Shown here: positions 55,196-64,000 of the stretch, piece by piece
Position numbering within the stretch: the first letter of the stretch is position 1
How the letters are laid out: each line of letters begins with the position of its first letter
Origin: Leptolyngbya sp. FACHB-321
GTDB taxonomy: Bacteria; Cyanobacteriota; Cyanobacteriia; Leptolyngbyales; Leptolyngbyaceae
Length of the DNA: 64,000 nucleotides
Assembly (NCBI RefSeq): GCF_014695975.1
Contig: NZ_JACJPI010000088.1
Coordinates: 24,821 to 88,820, forward strand
Direction of reading: 5' to 3'
Notes under the pieces: model-generated
Databases searched by the model: none
The model's input: only the letters and a program-made list of their open reading frames with translations
What the model was told of the DNA's origin: nothing
Program-made: the position numbers and the translations under genes

Positions 55196-55915
55196 ATGCA
55201 TCAACATTCCGCCGACTGTCATCATCTCCACACGATCGCCACACACACAATCGACCCTCAAGCCAAGCAAACTCAGTTAGCGATCGCACTCTTGCTGATC
55301 GGTGGTTTTGCGATCGCTGAACTCATTGTTGGCTTGACTAGTGACAGCTTGGCACTGATTGCCGAAGCCGGACATATGGCAGCCGACAGCGTAGCACTGC
55401 TGCTGGCGCTCTTGGCGACTCGGCTGGCTCAGCGCCCCAAACAGAGCCTATTAAGTGATTCCCTGACAGACATTGTGGCAACACCGCTTGCACCCCAGCC
55501 AGTTGCCGCTTGGGAAACCTGGGCAGCCTTACTTAATGGGTTAGGGCTCGTTGTGATCGCCCTGTGGATTGGGTGGGAAGCACTTCAACGGCTGCAAACT
55601 CCTCCAGAGACGATTGCCAGTCTGCCGATGCTCCTGACAGCAGGCATTGGGCTTGCCGTGAACAGCGCCAATATTGCCCTGTTGCATCGCGGTAGCGACC
55701 ACGATCTGAATCTACGCGGAGCCTTTCTTCATGTCCTGGCAGATGCTATAAGCTGCATCGGTGTTATTCTCGCCGCGATCGCTGTTGCTACACTTCACTG
55801 GCTCTGGGCAGACGGAGCCATCAGTCTCTTTGTCGCTGGGATTATTCTTTTTGGCGCTGTGCCATTGGTCGTGCAAAGTTTCAAGCGGTTGGCTAGGGAG
55901 AGGGCTAAGGAGTAA
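55196..55915 (+). CDS. Cation diffusion facilitator family transporter, short form
   Basis: This is a 239-aa membrane protein. A His-rich N terminus (HMHQHSADCHHLH) precedes about six helices. Metal-site motifs are present in two helices: AEAGHMAADS (HxxxD) and GAFLHVLADAIS (HxxxD), the pattern of Zn2+/Co2+/Cd2+/H+ antiporters. The cytoplasmic C-terminal domain usual in CDF proteins is missing; the chain stops after helix 6. The direction would be metal efflux. ATG 55196 is preferred to a TTG 6 bases upstream. Confidence 0.82.
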   Translation: MHQHSADCHHLHTIATHTIDPQAKQTQLAIALLLIGGFAIAELIVGLTSDSLALIAEAGHMAADSVALLLALLATRLAQRPKQSLLSDSLTDIVATPLAPQPVAAWETWAALLNGLGLVVIALWIGWEALQRLQTPPETIASLPMLLTAGIGLAVNSANIALLHRGSDHDLNLRGAFLHVLADAISCIGVILAAIAVATLHWLWADGAISLFVAGIILFGAVPLVVQSFKRLARERAKE

Positions 55916-56290
55916 AAGTCAGCCGTTATTGAGAGCCAACAAAAAGCTTAGATACTAGGAATTGGTAATCAGCAGTCGGTAGTTAAAATAGCCCATTCCT
56001 CCTTCTCGCCAAATTTCCCCTTGTCGTGCAAAACTTTAGACATTAGGGCACTCTACTCAGAGGAGTGTCTACAATTGAATTGCCTGTGGTGCTGACATTG
56101 TTTGATAGTCTTTAATCAAACTTCAATCAAATTTTCAACTTCTGAATGAGTTGTGGTGCGATCGTACGATGACTCATGCAGGGCTTCAGCGGTAGGCTGT
56201 TTCCTCAAACGCTACGTCCAACGCCATCTACGCCTTGATGCCGCCTACGGCTGCCCCCTGCGGTCTGCGCCCCCTTGCTAGTCAACATTC
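55916..56290. other. Intergenic region upstream of the cyclase gene
   Basis: No gene seen. A GC-rich stretch of simple palindromic words (GCCGCCTACGGC and similar) lies at about 56220-56275, just before the cyclase ATG. Confidence 0.35.
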
Positions 56291-58654
56291 ATGGACAACA
56301 ATTTACTGACATCAGAAATGAGGGGGCAGCGCACACTTGCAACCGTTGTCTTCACAGACTGCGTTGGCTTCAGCGCCAGAATGTCAGTAGACGAAGACCA
56401 TACACTTGACCTGATCCGCCGTGATCTCAAGTTTATGAAACAGCTCTGTGGGCGGTATGAAGGGCGAGTCCTGAAATCCACAGGGGACGGTTTGCTCATG
56501 TGCTTCACCAGCGCGGTGAAAGCAGTTGAGTGCGCGATGGAGATCCAAAGAAGCATCACAGAAAGGGCGATCGATCTGCCGCCTGAAGATGCGCTAGAAC
56601 ATCGCATTGGCATTCACTTAGCCGATATGTTCATCACCGACACAGACGTAATGGGCAATGGCGTTAACATTGCGGCACGTTTGCAAACAGAGGCAGACCC
56701 AGGCGGCATCTGCATCTCACAGACAGTTTTTGATGTCATTAAAGCCAGCCTGCACGTTGACAGTGATTACCTCGGACCGCGTGAACTGAAAAACATCCGC
56801 GAGGTTGTGCCTGTCTACCGCATTTTGATGTCGCCAGAATCACAGGTTTTGAACCCGCACTCGGTTACTATCCGTAATCTAGAGCAAAGCCGTAACGTGC
56901 TGCGTGTGAAAAAACTACTGTTCTACGCCTGCAAAAATAGATGGGAAAGCGATCACAACAAGCTGAATTTACTCAGCCTTTCTGACCAGATTCAAGAAGT
57001 GATGCTGCTGGCACCAACCCCAGAGCGACTGCGGCTTTTTCTAGATGCAGCAGTCCGCACACTTAGCAAACCAGCCGAATATTCCCTGATCGCGAATATT
57101 CTGGTCAAAGAACTTAGTCGGCTTTACCCCGTTGAACACAACCACGACGACGATCCAACTTCCTATGACCTTGCAGCAGAGCCACAGCCATCGCCCCACG
57201 CGGTCAATGCTCTCTACGAACAGCTTGCTGTTGAACTAGAAGCGACAGGGAATGGGTCACGCATAAAAAAACTTGCTTTTTATGTGTGTAGACGTGTTTG
57301 GGAAACAGATCAGAATAAGCTGGACGGGTTGCGCCTGCAAGACTTGATTGCCGAACTGCATCAGTCAATGCCAACGCTAGAGCGCCTGACAATCGCTACC
57401 AATAGCTGTGTTCAAACCCTTAGTAAACAAGCAGAATATGCCCTCGTTGCCAACGCCTTAGTCAGCAAGCTTCAACGGCTTTATATTGTGTCTGATCAGG
57501 CGTCGGTGCCTGATAGTGTATCTGAGCAGGCACCGACGCCTGCCTCAGTGTTGATCGATCCCTCCCCACAAGCTAAAACAGTTGCGCCTTTAGAGGATGC
57601 ACCGATCGCCGCCCCTCCGCCAGCAATCGAGTCACCACTATCAATCAACCCACCATCAGCGGATGCCTCAGCGCTTTATGTTGCCATTGCTCAAAATTTG
57701 GAGCCAGAGCCAAACCTGCTACGGATTAAAAAGCTGCTGTTTTATGTTTGCTATCGTCAATGGGAAAGCGATGTTGCCAAACTAGAAGGGCTGAACCTAG
57801 AAAGCTTAATTCAGGAAGTCCATCAGCTTACACGCACAAGTTCCCAGCTTGAGGCGGCGATTGAGGCAGTGGTCAAAACGCTGAACAAACAAGAGGAGTA
57901 TCGTGAGATCGCCCAAACGATCGTTACCAGCTTGGGCAGGCTTTACCCCGGCTACCAGGAAATAGAGCCACCTCCAGCGTCGCCCACTGTTGCTACCCCC
58001 CAGCAGGAGGAGTTAAAAGCGATCGCAGTGCCAGAGGAGAAGCGATCGCCCATCAAACCTGAACCACCTCGATCGTCGCAAGACGCACCACTCAGCCTAT
58101 TCGATTTTCGACTTGGCATTATGAAGTATGCGAACCCATTGCAGGCAAAAATCTTGCTGTTCTCTGCCCTGTATGAAGACTTCGGTTTTACGAACCAGGA
58201 TTGGAGCGATCTAAAACAGCATGACCTCGATAGCTTGCTCCGCCGTCTTTTGGGTATCTGCAAAACCTACACCGATCTAGAAGCGTGCCTATTTACGGCA
58301 GCACGACGATCGCCAGAGCCAGCACAGACTGTGCAAACTGCCGAAGCCATCATCAAATGTCTACGTTCCTTTTACCTGTACAATAACGCTGCGCGGTTGC
58401 CGCTTTCGCCTGACGAACCAACACAGCTTAAACTTGACGACTTCGAGGAAACCACCCTGGAATTTGCTAGCATCGCTGACGAAGACGATTACACATGTCA
58501 ACTGGTGCCACCAACCGCCGAACCAACAGCCATCATGCAGGAGTCTCTGTCCACTGACAATGCCACCGATGATCCCCTGGCTCCAACGGCGATCGCTGAA
58601 ACCAAAACCGACCCCGAAGATGCAGCAACGTCCTTGCGTTCAGCGCTGGATTAA
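56291..58654 (+). CDS. Class III adenylate cyclase fused to four novel helical repeats
   Basis: This is a 787-aa protein without membrane segments. The N-terminal cyclase domain (about 12-180) has all six canonical residues: metal-binding Asp23 and Asp66, adenine-specifying Lys62 and Asp119, and transition-state Asn126 and Arg130. ATP to cAMP activity is therefore predicted. It is followed by three similar units of about 78 residues (201-280, 322-400, 475-553) and a fourth, more divergent one (604-697). The consensus is RxKKLLFYxCxxxWExDxxKLxxL near the start and LSKxxEYxxxAxxLVxxLxRLY at the end. Linkers are Pro/Glu/Ala-rich. I do not recognise this repeat; it is all-alpha by composition and may sense a signal or bind partners. 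A pentapeptide-repeat gene follows in the same direction after 158 bases. Confidence 0.8.
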   Translation: MDNNLLTSEMRGQRTLATVVFTDCVGFSARMSVDEDHTLDLIRRDLKFMKQLCGRYEGRVLKSTGDGLLMCFTSAVKAVECAMEIQRSITERAIDLPPEDALEHRIGIHLADMFITDTDVMGNGVNIAARLQTEADPGGICISQTVFDVIKASLHVDSDYLGPRELKNIREVVPVYRILMSPESQVLNPHSVTIRNLEQSRNVLRVKKLLFYACKNRWESDHNKLNLLSLSDQIQEVMLLAPTPERLRLFLDAAVRTLSKPAEYSLIANILVKELSRLYPVEHNHDDDPTSYDLAAEPQPSPHAVNALYEQLAVELEATGNGSRIKKLAFYVCRRVWETDQNKLDGLRLQDLIAELHQSMPTLERLTIATNSCVQTLSKQAEYALVANALVSKLQRLYIVSDQASVPDSVSEQAPTPASVLIDPSPQAKTVAPLEDAPIAAPPPAIESPLSINPPSADASALYVAIAQNLEPEPNLLRIKKLLFYVCYRQWESDVAKLEGLNLESLIQEVHQLTRTSSQLEAAIEAVVKTLNKQEEYREIAQTIVTSLGRLYPGYQEIEPPPASPTVATPQQEELKAIAVPEEKRSPIKPEPPRSSQDAPLSLFDFRLGIMKYANPLQAKILLFSALYEDFGFTNQDWSDLKQHDLDSLLRRLLGICKTYTDLEACLFTAARRSPEPAQTVQTAEAIIKCLRSFYLYNNAARLPLSPDEPTQLKLDDFEETTLEFASIADEDDYTCQLVPPTAEPTAIMQESLSTDNATDDPLAPTAIAETKTDPEDAATSLRSALD
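57497..57542. repeat. Perfect 16-bp inverted repeat inside the cyclase linker
   Basis: CAGGCGTCGGTGCCTG (57497-57512) and its exact reverse complement (57527-57542) flank 14 bases. It lies in the sequence coding for the linker between cyclase repeats 2 and 3, where it adds Ser/Gln/Ala/Pro residues without breaking the frame. Confidence 0.85.
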
Positions 58655-58812
58655 CGCAGTCAACGGTTTAGGCAACTGTGCCTCATCAACCAGGCTTAAA
58701 CTCATTAGTCCTAACGCTTGCGGGCATACTAAACAAAGGTGTTGTCGTGTTGAAGCCTAACTACCACTTCTAACGACACATAATGCAATAACCGCCATAG
58801 GCTAAACCCATC

Positions 58813-59808
58813 ATGGACGCGATCGAGCTACTGCAACGCTACCAGGCAGGCGAAACTGACTTTCGGGGCGAAAATCTTTGTGGTGCAGATTTAGGCGGAG
58901 CCGATCTCATTGGCGCAGACCTTACAGGCACCGATCTACGTGGCGCAAATCTTGTCCTGGCATACCTTAACCGCGCCAACCTGAGCAAAGCTAACTTGGC
59001 GGGAACCCATCTCAGCGGAGCCAACCTGAGTCAAGCCGACCTGATTAACGCCAACCTGCGCGATGCCGACTTGCATGGTGCCATCCTCTACGGAGCCGAT
59101 CTGCGCGGTGCCGACATCACCCTAGCAATACTGCTCGATGCCAACCTGATCAGCGCCGACATGCGGAGCGTTAACCTTGGCAGCGCTAATCTACGCGGAG
59201 CCTGCCTGCGCGGAGCTAACCTGCGCTACGAAAAACGCTGCTATGAAGGTGCAAACCTGCGCGGTGTTGACCTTCGTAATGCCGATCTGCGCGGTGCAAA
59301 CCTCAACGGAGCTGATTTAACTAAAGCTGATCTGCGTCGTGCCAACCTTATCGAAACCAGTTTGCGAGAAGCCAATCTTACTGAAGCAAACTTGATTGGA
59401 GCAACGCTGCAAAGTAGCTTTCTGACGGACGCCATTTTGACGGAAGCTGATTTGAGTCAGGCAAACATGGTTAGCGCCAAACTAGAACGCGCTAACCTCA
59501 CCGAAGCAACGCTCAAAAACGTCAACCTGACCGATGCCAACCTGACCGATGCCAACCTGAGCAAAGCCAACCTTGCTCAGGCAATTATGTGTCGATCGCG
59601 GCTCAATCGGGCAACTATGAGCCGCACCACTCTACAGAGCGTTGATTTGACCGACGCAAACCTCATTGAAGCCTACCTCGGTCGTGCTGATCTCCGCGAT
59701 GCCAACCTGACTAACGCTAACCTGGCAAAAGCTGAACTTAGCAGCGCTAATCTCAGAGGCGCAAACCTCCAGGGCGCAACTATGCCCGACGGCTCAATAC
59801 AGGATTAA
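58813..59808 (+). CDS. Pentapeptide-repeat protein
   Basis: This is a 331-aa protein made almost entirely of A(D/N)LxG/x pentapeptides from about residue 18, predicted to form a right-handed quadrilateral beta-helix of about 15 coils. An irregular break occurs near residues 138-147 (RYEKRCYEGA), probably a loop or kink between two helix segments. No signal peptide or extra domain is present, so it is cytoplasmic. Family members include DNA-mimic gyrase inhibitors and the cyanobacterial HetL and others; function cannot be inferred. Location directly downstream of the cyclase suggests possible co-expression. Confidence 0.88.
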   Translation: MDAIELLQRYQAGETDFRGENLCGADLGGADLIGADLTGTDLRGANLVLAYLNRANLSKANLAGTHLSGANLSQADLINANLRDADLHGAILYGADLRGADITLAILLDANLISADMRSVNLGSANLRGACLRGANLRYEKRCYEGANLRGVDLRNADLRGANLNGADLTKADLRRANLIETSLREANLTEANLIGATLQSSFLTDAILTEADLSQANMVSAKLERANLTEATLKNVNLTDANLTDANLSKANLAQAIMCRSRLNRATMSRTTLQSVDLTDANLIEAYLGRADLRDANLTNANLAKAELSSANLRGANLQGATMPDGSIQD

Positions 59809-59810
59809 GC

Positions 59811-59845
59811 GGTTAGTTAGCTGTTCCTTTCACGAAGAACTAACC
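59811..59845. terminator. Hairpin between convergent pentapeptide-repeat and tldE genes
   Basis: GGTTAGTT / AACTAACC form a perfect 8-bp stem with a 19-nt loop, two bases after the pentapeptide-repeat stop codon. No strong T-run follows in either direction, so termination is only plausible. Confidence 0.35.
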
Positions 59846-59864
59846 ACAATCGCTCACAACGCAG

Positions 59865-61205
59865 CTACTCGCCTGTGATAGACAGTTCTCCGACCCAAAC
59901 ATAGGGACAAACGCCGCCAGGAGTAAGGTGTGGTTCTGGCTCTACGTAGACGATCGCATTAAGTAGCTCCAGAAAGTCACCAGCGACGGTAGCAGATTCA
60001 ATGCTAGTACGCTCACCCTGATTTACCAGCCAACCATCAAACGGCAGCGAGAAGGAACCCTGAAGCGCTTTAACTCCAGCATGGAGGGCATGTAAGTCAT
60101 CGATAAGGACGACATTTTCAGCCGTATCCAGGCTGTAAGCTTGTTCCGTTTGTTTGCTAGTAAAGACGTGATAGAAGTGCGGGCTAACAGTCACTTTTGC
60201 ACCCATATTGGCGTGCCCAGTGGGGTCGGTGTTAAACCGTTTAGCAGTGCCAGCGCTATGAAGGAAGTTGACCAAAATGCCATCACTAATGAGGGGAATA
60301 CGTTGGGTGGGTGTGCCTTCACCATCAAAGGTGGCGATCGCCACATTATCTGGATGCAGCGCATCATCCGCAACTGACAGCAAGGGCGAAGCAATTTGAG
60401 TGCCTAGCGATTCCGGTTTTGAGAGGCTCTGATTGTCAAGAATGCTTTGAGCATTGAACAAATTCGAGAACGCACCTAATAGACTCAGAAATGCCTCCGG
60501 TGAGAAGACAACGCGATACTTCCCGGTAGGAATCTTCTGGTAGTCAAGGTGGCTAATGGTTTTTTCAACCGTTTCCTTGAGGCAGCCATCAACATCCAGA
60601 GTGTCTAAGCCACGGCTGATGCGGAATGCGCCTGCACTGCGAGGCTTTTTGCCATCTGCTTCCGTTTTGGTGTAGAGATACAGCGATGTGGTGGAGTAAG
60701 CTTCTGTTCGCAGAGCACCATCGCTGTTGAGGTAGAAGTGATCAATGTCGCGCTGGGCAAGCCCATTGTAGGGGACGGAGGCGATCGCCGGATGTGCCTC
60801 AGTTAATGCCTTCTCTGCTGTAATCAGCTTTTCCAACAGGTCTGAAATAGGAGCCTGGGGCGCTTTCTCGGCAAACTCACGTGCAAGAGGAGCCGTTGCT
60901 GCCGGGCTAAAGTCGGGGACGTTTTCTTTTACGCCAAAGAAACTGGCTTCATACGCCGTCTTCAGCGCAAGTGCTAACCCAACCGGATCAACGTCTGTGG
61001 TCGAGGTAATGCCCATCGTCTGGTCATCATTCCACACGCGCACAGTGACGCTGGAACGGTTTGAGGCTTTCACCTGATCGGGTTTGCCCTGATCAACTTT
61101 GGCGCTGCTCTCATCCACGGTAGAGCCGTAAATGTCGAATTTGTAGATTCCCAGGCGATCGGCAGCTTCTTTTGCCTGTGTCGCTAGTTCGTTGATGGTT
61201 GGCAT
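59865..61205 (-). CDS. pmbA: TldE/PmbA subunit of the TldD-TldE metalloprotease
   Basis: This 446-aa partner of TldD lacks the zinc motif, as normal for TldE. Seen: N-terminal LATQAKEAADRLGIYKFDIYG, central GTKRFN/SAGTAKRFNTDPTGHANMGAKV, and a C-terminal GVCPYVWVGELSI. The complex degrades unfolded peptides and matures some ribosomal peptides (microcin B17, gyrase-toxin turnover) in other bacteria. ATG 61205 is chosen because the family N terminus begins MPTINEL. It is downstream of tldD on the same strand with a 247-bp gap. Confidence 0.88.
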   Translation of the reverse strand: MPTINELATQAKEAADRLGIYKFDIYGSTVDESSAKVDQGKPDQVKASNRSSVTVRVWNDDQTMGITSTTDVDPVGLALALKTAYEASFFGVKENVPDFSPAATAPLAREFAEKAPQAPISDLLEKLITAEKALTEAHPAIASVPYNGLAQRDIDHFYLNSDGALRTEAYSTTSLYLYTKTEADGKKPRSAGAFRISRGLDTLDVDGCLKETVEKTISHLDYQKIPTGKYRVVFSPEAFLSLLGAFSNLFNAQSILDNQSLSKPESLGTQIASPLLSVADDALHPDNVAIATFDGEGTPTQRIPLISDGILVNFLHSAGTAKRFNTDPTGHANMGAKVTVSPHFYHVFTSKQTEQAYSLDTAENVVLIDDLHALHAGVKALQGSFSLPFDGWLVNQGERTSIESATVAGDFLELLNAIVYVEPEPHLTPGGVCPYVWVGELSITGE

Positions 61206-61452
61206 ATATTTCTCTCTTACAGACCTTAATGACAATGTAATTGCCCGAACAACTATCTCAACTTGATTAATGACCTTCGAGCCAATCCTTCTGCATAGCG
61301 TGCAAGCGGGTATTGTGAAGCATCTTCTTTTAGAGATTTAGCCAGAGGTGTATCTCTAACGTTGTTCCCAGACTAAGAAAGGACTAACGAATAAAAAGTT
61401 GAAGCTTCTAACTTTCAGCTCTTCACTTGCTAGCCCTTATCTCACTTCTTAT

Positions 61453-62925
61453 TTACCGTCCGCCAACGGTAATGGAATCGACTTTGATGTGGGGTTGCCC
61501 AACGGTGACATAGATGCTGCCGCTGACGGAGCCGCAGAAGCCTGCTGCCAAATCTAAATCGTTGGAGCACATGGAAATTTTGTTCATAATTTCCTTCGCT
61601 TCGCCGATCAGGGTTGCACCTTTAAGTGGCTTAGTAATTTTGCCGTTTTCAATCAAGTAGGCTTCGTCCACCGAGAAGTTGAATTGTCCGGTAGCACCGA
61701 CGCTGCCGCCACCCATTTTTTTGCAGTAAATGCCTTTTTCAATGGAGGCAAACAGGTCTTCGTTGGTGAAATCACCAGGAGCAATGTAGGTGTTCCGCAT
61801 CCGAGAGGCAGCAGCGTAGGTATAGCTCTGACGGCGCCCGCTGCCTGTGCGGGGATGTCCGGTGCGAATGGAACCCGCACGATCGGCAATAAAATTCTTC
61901 AAAATTCCTTTTTCGATCAGGAGTGTGCGCTGGGCGGGCATGCCTTCGTCGTCCATGTCGATCGTGCCAAACGCATCCGTTGAAAGTCCTTCATCCCAGG
62001 CAGTCAGGTTTTCGTGGGCAATCTTTTCGCCCTTTTTATCCATAAACGGCGTGGTGCGTTTTTCGATCTGGGTGGTTTCTAGCAGGTGACCGCAAGCCTC
62101 ATGGAAGATCACGCCACCAAACTTGTTTGCCATGATGATCGGGTAGGTACCGGATTCTACATAGTCGGCGTAGAGCATTCTGCCAGCCGATTCGGCAACG
62201 CTTTCGGCAGTCGCAGTGTAATCCCAGGTGCGAAGGAAGTTAGGATCACTGGTATTGCCTGCGCGTTCACCGATAGAGGCACGGTTGGCACCATCAGCAC
62301 AGAGCAGGTTGTAGCCAACAGATTGCGTCAGGCGAATGTCTCTAGCAAAGGTGCCATCGCTGGAGGCAACCAACACTTCTTGCCAATCGCGGAAGTAGAC
62401 AGCACGACGGGATTGGACATGAGTGGCTTTTTCTTGCAGGCGAGCATTGGCATCGAGCAGCACTTCGCCCATTTCGCGCATAGAGCTAGAGGCTGAGAGC
62501 CAGGATTCTTTGCCACGTAATACGGCGTAGTCGCGCAGAGGTTCCAAATTGATTTCAGGAATGTATGCCCCGGGCGAAGGCAACTGCAAGCCTAGAATCG
62601 AAAGTCCTTTTTCGAGGGCAGCTTTTAAGCCAGAAAAGGTGAGGTCGTTAGTGCTAACGTAGCAATCGGTTTGACCCCGAAAAACGCGGATGCCAGCCCC
62701 CGTTGCAAGGCGCGGCGAAATGCTGGTGATGGCATCATCTTCGGCGAGGCAGCTAATGTAGTTGACCCGCTCTAGAAAGAACTCGACGAAATCTGCGCCT
62801 GCTGCCCGTCCCAGTCCTAGCAACGTTGATAGGGGTGATTCCCAGGTCGCATCGAAGCGATCGCGCGTGGAAGTATAGTCCAGGGTTGGCAATTCTCTAG
62901 AGCGAAGAAGCGGGGTTGCAAGCAT
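61453..62925 (-). CDS. tldD: TldD metalloprotease catalytic subunit
   Basis: This 490-aa catalytic subunit of the TldD-TldE protease carries the zinc-binding HExxxH motif as HEACGH (His275, Glu276, His280) within [14 protein letters not shown]. Also seen: [17 protein letters not shown] near the N terminus and a C-terminal [23 protein letters not shown] 62925 gives the usual cyanobacterial N terminus; a longer frame reaches 63000 but adds only basic residues without similarity. The SagB-like protein far upstream in the window is a coincidental, not linked, peptide-modification relative. Confidence 0.9.
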   Translation of the reverse strand: MLATPLLRSRELPTLDYTSTRDRFDATWESPLSTLLGLGRAAGADFVEFFLERVNYISCLAEDDAITSISPRLATGAGIRVFRGQTDCYVSTNDLTFSGLKAALEKGLSILGLQLPSPGAYIPEINLEPLRDYAVLRGKESWLSASSSMREMGEVLLDANARLQEKATHVQSRRAVYFRDWQEVLVASSDGTFARDIRLTQSVGYNLLCADGANRASIGERAGNTSDPNFLRTWDYTATAESVAESAGRMLYADYVESGTYPIIMANKFGGVIFHEACGHLLETTQIEKRTTPFMDKKGEKIAHENLTAWDEGLSTDAFGTIDMDDEGMPAQRTLLIEKGILKNFIADRAGSIRTGHPRTGSGRRQSYTYAAASRMRNTYIAPGDFTNEDLFASIEKGIYCKKMGGGSVGATGQFNFSVDEAYLIENGKITKPLKGATLIGEAKEIMNKISMCSNDLDLAAGFCGSVSGSIYVTVGQPHIKVDSITVGGR

Positions 62926-63114
62926 AGTGAGCCTCGGCTGCGATCGTGGAGCAGGTTTACGTCTCAAAACTTTTATTCTGGAAAGTGTCAAAACTTCCAT
63001 CCTAAAAGTTCAAGGTCTAAGACTTCTATTCTAGAAGGGCTGTAGAAATTTTGTCGGCGCATTGCACATCATGGGCACACTGGTGTTGTCTCTTACGTAT
63101 AGGAAGCTAGCGAC

Positions 63115-63858
63115 GTGAAAGCCTCCAACAAAATTCCATCCTGGCTCAAGTTTGCTGCGATCGCGCTTCTAGCACTTTCTGTCGCTTGCCAAAACTTAAC
63201 GAATGCTGCTGACCCGACCGCTACGCCAAGCGTTCTCAAAGCATCGCCTCGGGTCATAGCACCGCCAACGACAGCCCTTTCCCCTCAACCAAACAAGACT
63301 ACTGCTAATAGCGCTCAGTTAGTGGATCTGCGTTCGGTTAATCCCGCGATTCGTCTGGATCTGCGTTACGCAACGACCCATAACTTTATGCGGCGACGAC
63401 TCTACAAACAGCCGCGCTGCCTGCTAAGGGCGATCGTCGCTGAGCAGCTAGCGGCGGTGCAGAAAGATCTGGAAGCAGACGGCTTGGGGCTAAAAATGTA
63501 TGACTGCTACCGCCCACTCTCGGTGCAAAAGCAAATGTGGAAACTCGTCCCAGACGATCGCTATGTTGCCAACCCTGCCACAGGCTCTCGGCATAATCGT
63601 GGGTCTGCGGTCGATGTCACGCTGGTCGATCGTACGGGGAATGAACTTACCATGCCCACTGGCTTCGATGACTTTACCGAGCAAGCAGCCACAAACTATA
63701 ACGGTGCCAGCGCACAGGCAAAGCAAAACCGTCAGCGGCTAAAAGATGCCATGACTAAGCATGGGTTTATACCCTTACAGACAGAATGGTGGCACTTTGA
63801 TGCAGCAAAGTGGGCACAATTTCCAGTGCTAGATGTCCCGGTAGAAGCGGTGCGCTAA
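63115..63858 (+). CDS. D-alanyl-D-alanine dipeptidase (VanX/DdpX type, M15D), exported
   Basis: This is a 247-aa protein from GTG 63115. An N-terminal signal (about 1-24) ends LALSVAC, a weak lipobox, so it may be a lipoprotein; a Pro/Thr-rich linker follows. The catalytic domain shows DLRYATTHNFM, YDCYRPLSVQKQMW (substrate-binding Arg), zinc motif SRHNRGSAVDVTLVD and TEWWHFD with the catalytic Glu and third zinc His. It hydrolyses D-Ala-D-Ala in known members. Here, with a signal peptide and no van genes nearby, a role in peptidoglycan turnover rather than vancomycin resistance is inferred. Confidence 0.85.
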   Translation: MKASNKIPSWLKFAAIALLALSVACQNLTNAADPTATPSVLKASPRVIAPPTTALSPQPNKTTANSAQLVDLRSVNPAIRLDLRYATTHNFMRRRLYKQPRCLLRAIVAEQLAAVQKDLEADGLGLKMYDCYRPLSVQKQMWKLVPDDRYVANPATGSRHNRGSAVDVTLVDRTGNELTMPTGFDDFTEQAATNYNGASAQAKQNRQRLKDAMTKHGFIPLQTEWWHFDAAKWAQFPVLDVPVEAVR

Positions 63859-63922
63859 AGCCGATTTAGCACCCTCTTCATAGCTCTAACCTGAGTTCGG
63901 GATAAGAACTGGGACAAGAAAG

Positions 63923-63971
63923 GGGCAAACCCGATAGGCTGAAAATGCAAAATCTCATGCCTGGTTTGCCC
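63923..63971. repeat. Inverted repeat downstream of the D,D-dipeptidase gene
   Basis: GGGCAAACC (63923-63931) and GGTTTGCCC (63963-63971) pair perfectly over 9 bp around a 31-nt loop that itself contains AGGC...GCCT. There is no T-run. It could be a terminator-like or protein-binding structure. Confidence 0.45.
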
Positions 63972-64000
63972 TCATGCTTAGTCTAGAAGCACTTTTTTGC

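Noticed and set aside
63115..63858. Vancomycin resistance (vanX) gene
   Set aside because: The family match is real, but the product is exported and no vanH/vanA partner is present; peptidoglycan turnover is more likely.
1..64000. CRISPR array, tRNA, rRNA, transposase or prophage genes
   Set aside because: I looked for regular spacer repeats, T-loop sequences and transposase or phage motifs in the gaps and in the proteins and found none.

Overview
This window is a piece of a cyanobacterial chromosome. The evidence is the gene content: pxcA/cotA, cyanobacterial-type gshA, a sufR-ftrC-sufBCDS cluster, a cyAbrB regulator, a plastid-type pyruvate dehydrogenase E2 subunit and an acyl-ACP synthetase-like ligase. 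The octamer GCGATCGC (HIP1) and its core also occur densely throughout. No nif, heterocyst, phage, transposase, CRISPR, rRNA or tRNA gene was seen. The style of intergenic repeats (heptamer-type CAGTCAGC runs, polypyrimidine CCCCTCA runs, small perfect palindromes) would suit a filamentous or Leptolyngbya-like cyanobacterium, but that is only an inference.

Layout. 1-10 kb: truncated pxcA, a helicase-like P-loop ATPase, a MalK/UgpC-type ABC ATPase, a LysM+M23 envelope peptidase, a 1.1-kb gene-free stretch with a 19-bp inverted repeat, trmL and gshA. 10-20 kb: an ammonium transporter behind a near-ideal NtcA box, an SGNH hydrolase, a SagB-type oxidoreductase, a Spy/CpxP-like periplasmic protein, a cyAbrB regulator with a tiny membrane-protein gene abutting it, a ClC channel, and a zinc-ribbon membrane protein. 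20-27.4 kb: the Fe-S assembly locus. sufR is divergent from ftrC-sufB-sufC-sufD-sufS, and two perfect CAAC-N6-GTTG SufR operators lie between them. 27-36.5 kb: mostly housekeeping genes (TspO-like protein, cyclophilin, ObgE, PBP/beta-lactamase-like serine hydrolase, TrmJ, a 50-aa DUF2256 protein, isoaspartyl peptidase) with a pair of membrane proteins.

36.6-49.1 kb is the most distinctive region. Five same-strand genes, read right to left, encode exported proteins: four DUF11-rich proteins (797, 188, about 534 and 1265 aa) and a 1249-aa protein with an invasin-like Ig domain, a large predicted outer-membrane beta-barrel and a proline-rich tail. They look like one envelope or surface assembly.

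50-64 kb: MnmD-like methyltransferase, PDH E2, YlqD, acyl-ACP/CoA synthetase, CDF transporter, a class III adenylate cyclase fused to four copies of an unrecognised helical repeat, a pentapeptide-repeat protein, the TldD/TldE protease pair and a VanX-type D,D-dipeptidase.

The main functional units are Fe-S biogenesis coupled to ferredoxin-thioredoxin reductase under SufR, nitrogen-regulated ammonium uptake, and the five-gene surface operon. The best candidates for undescribed biology are the DUF11/barrel operon, the cyclase repeat domain, and several small palindromes and short genes.
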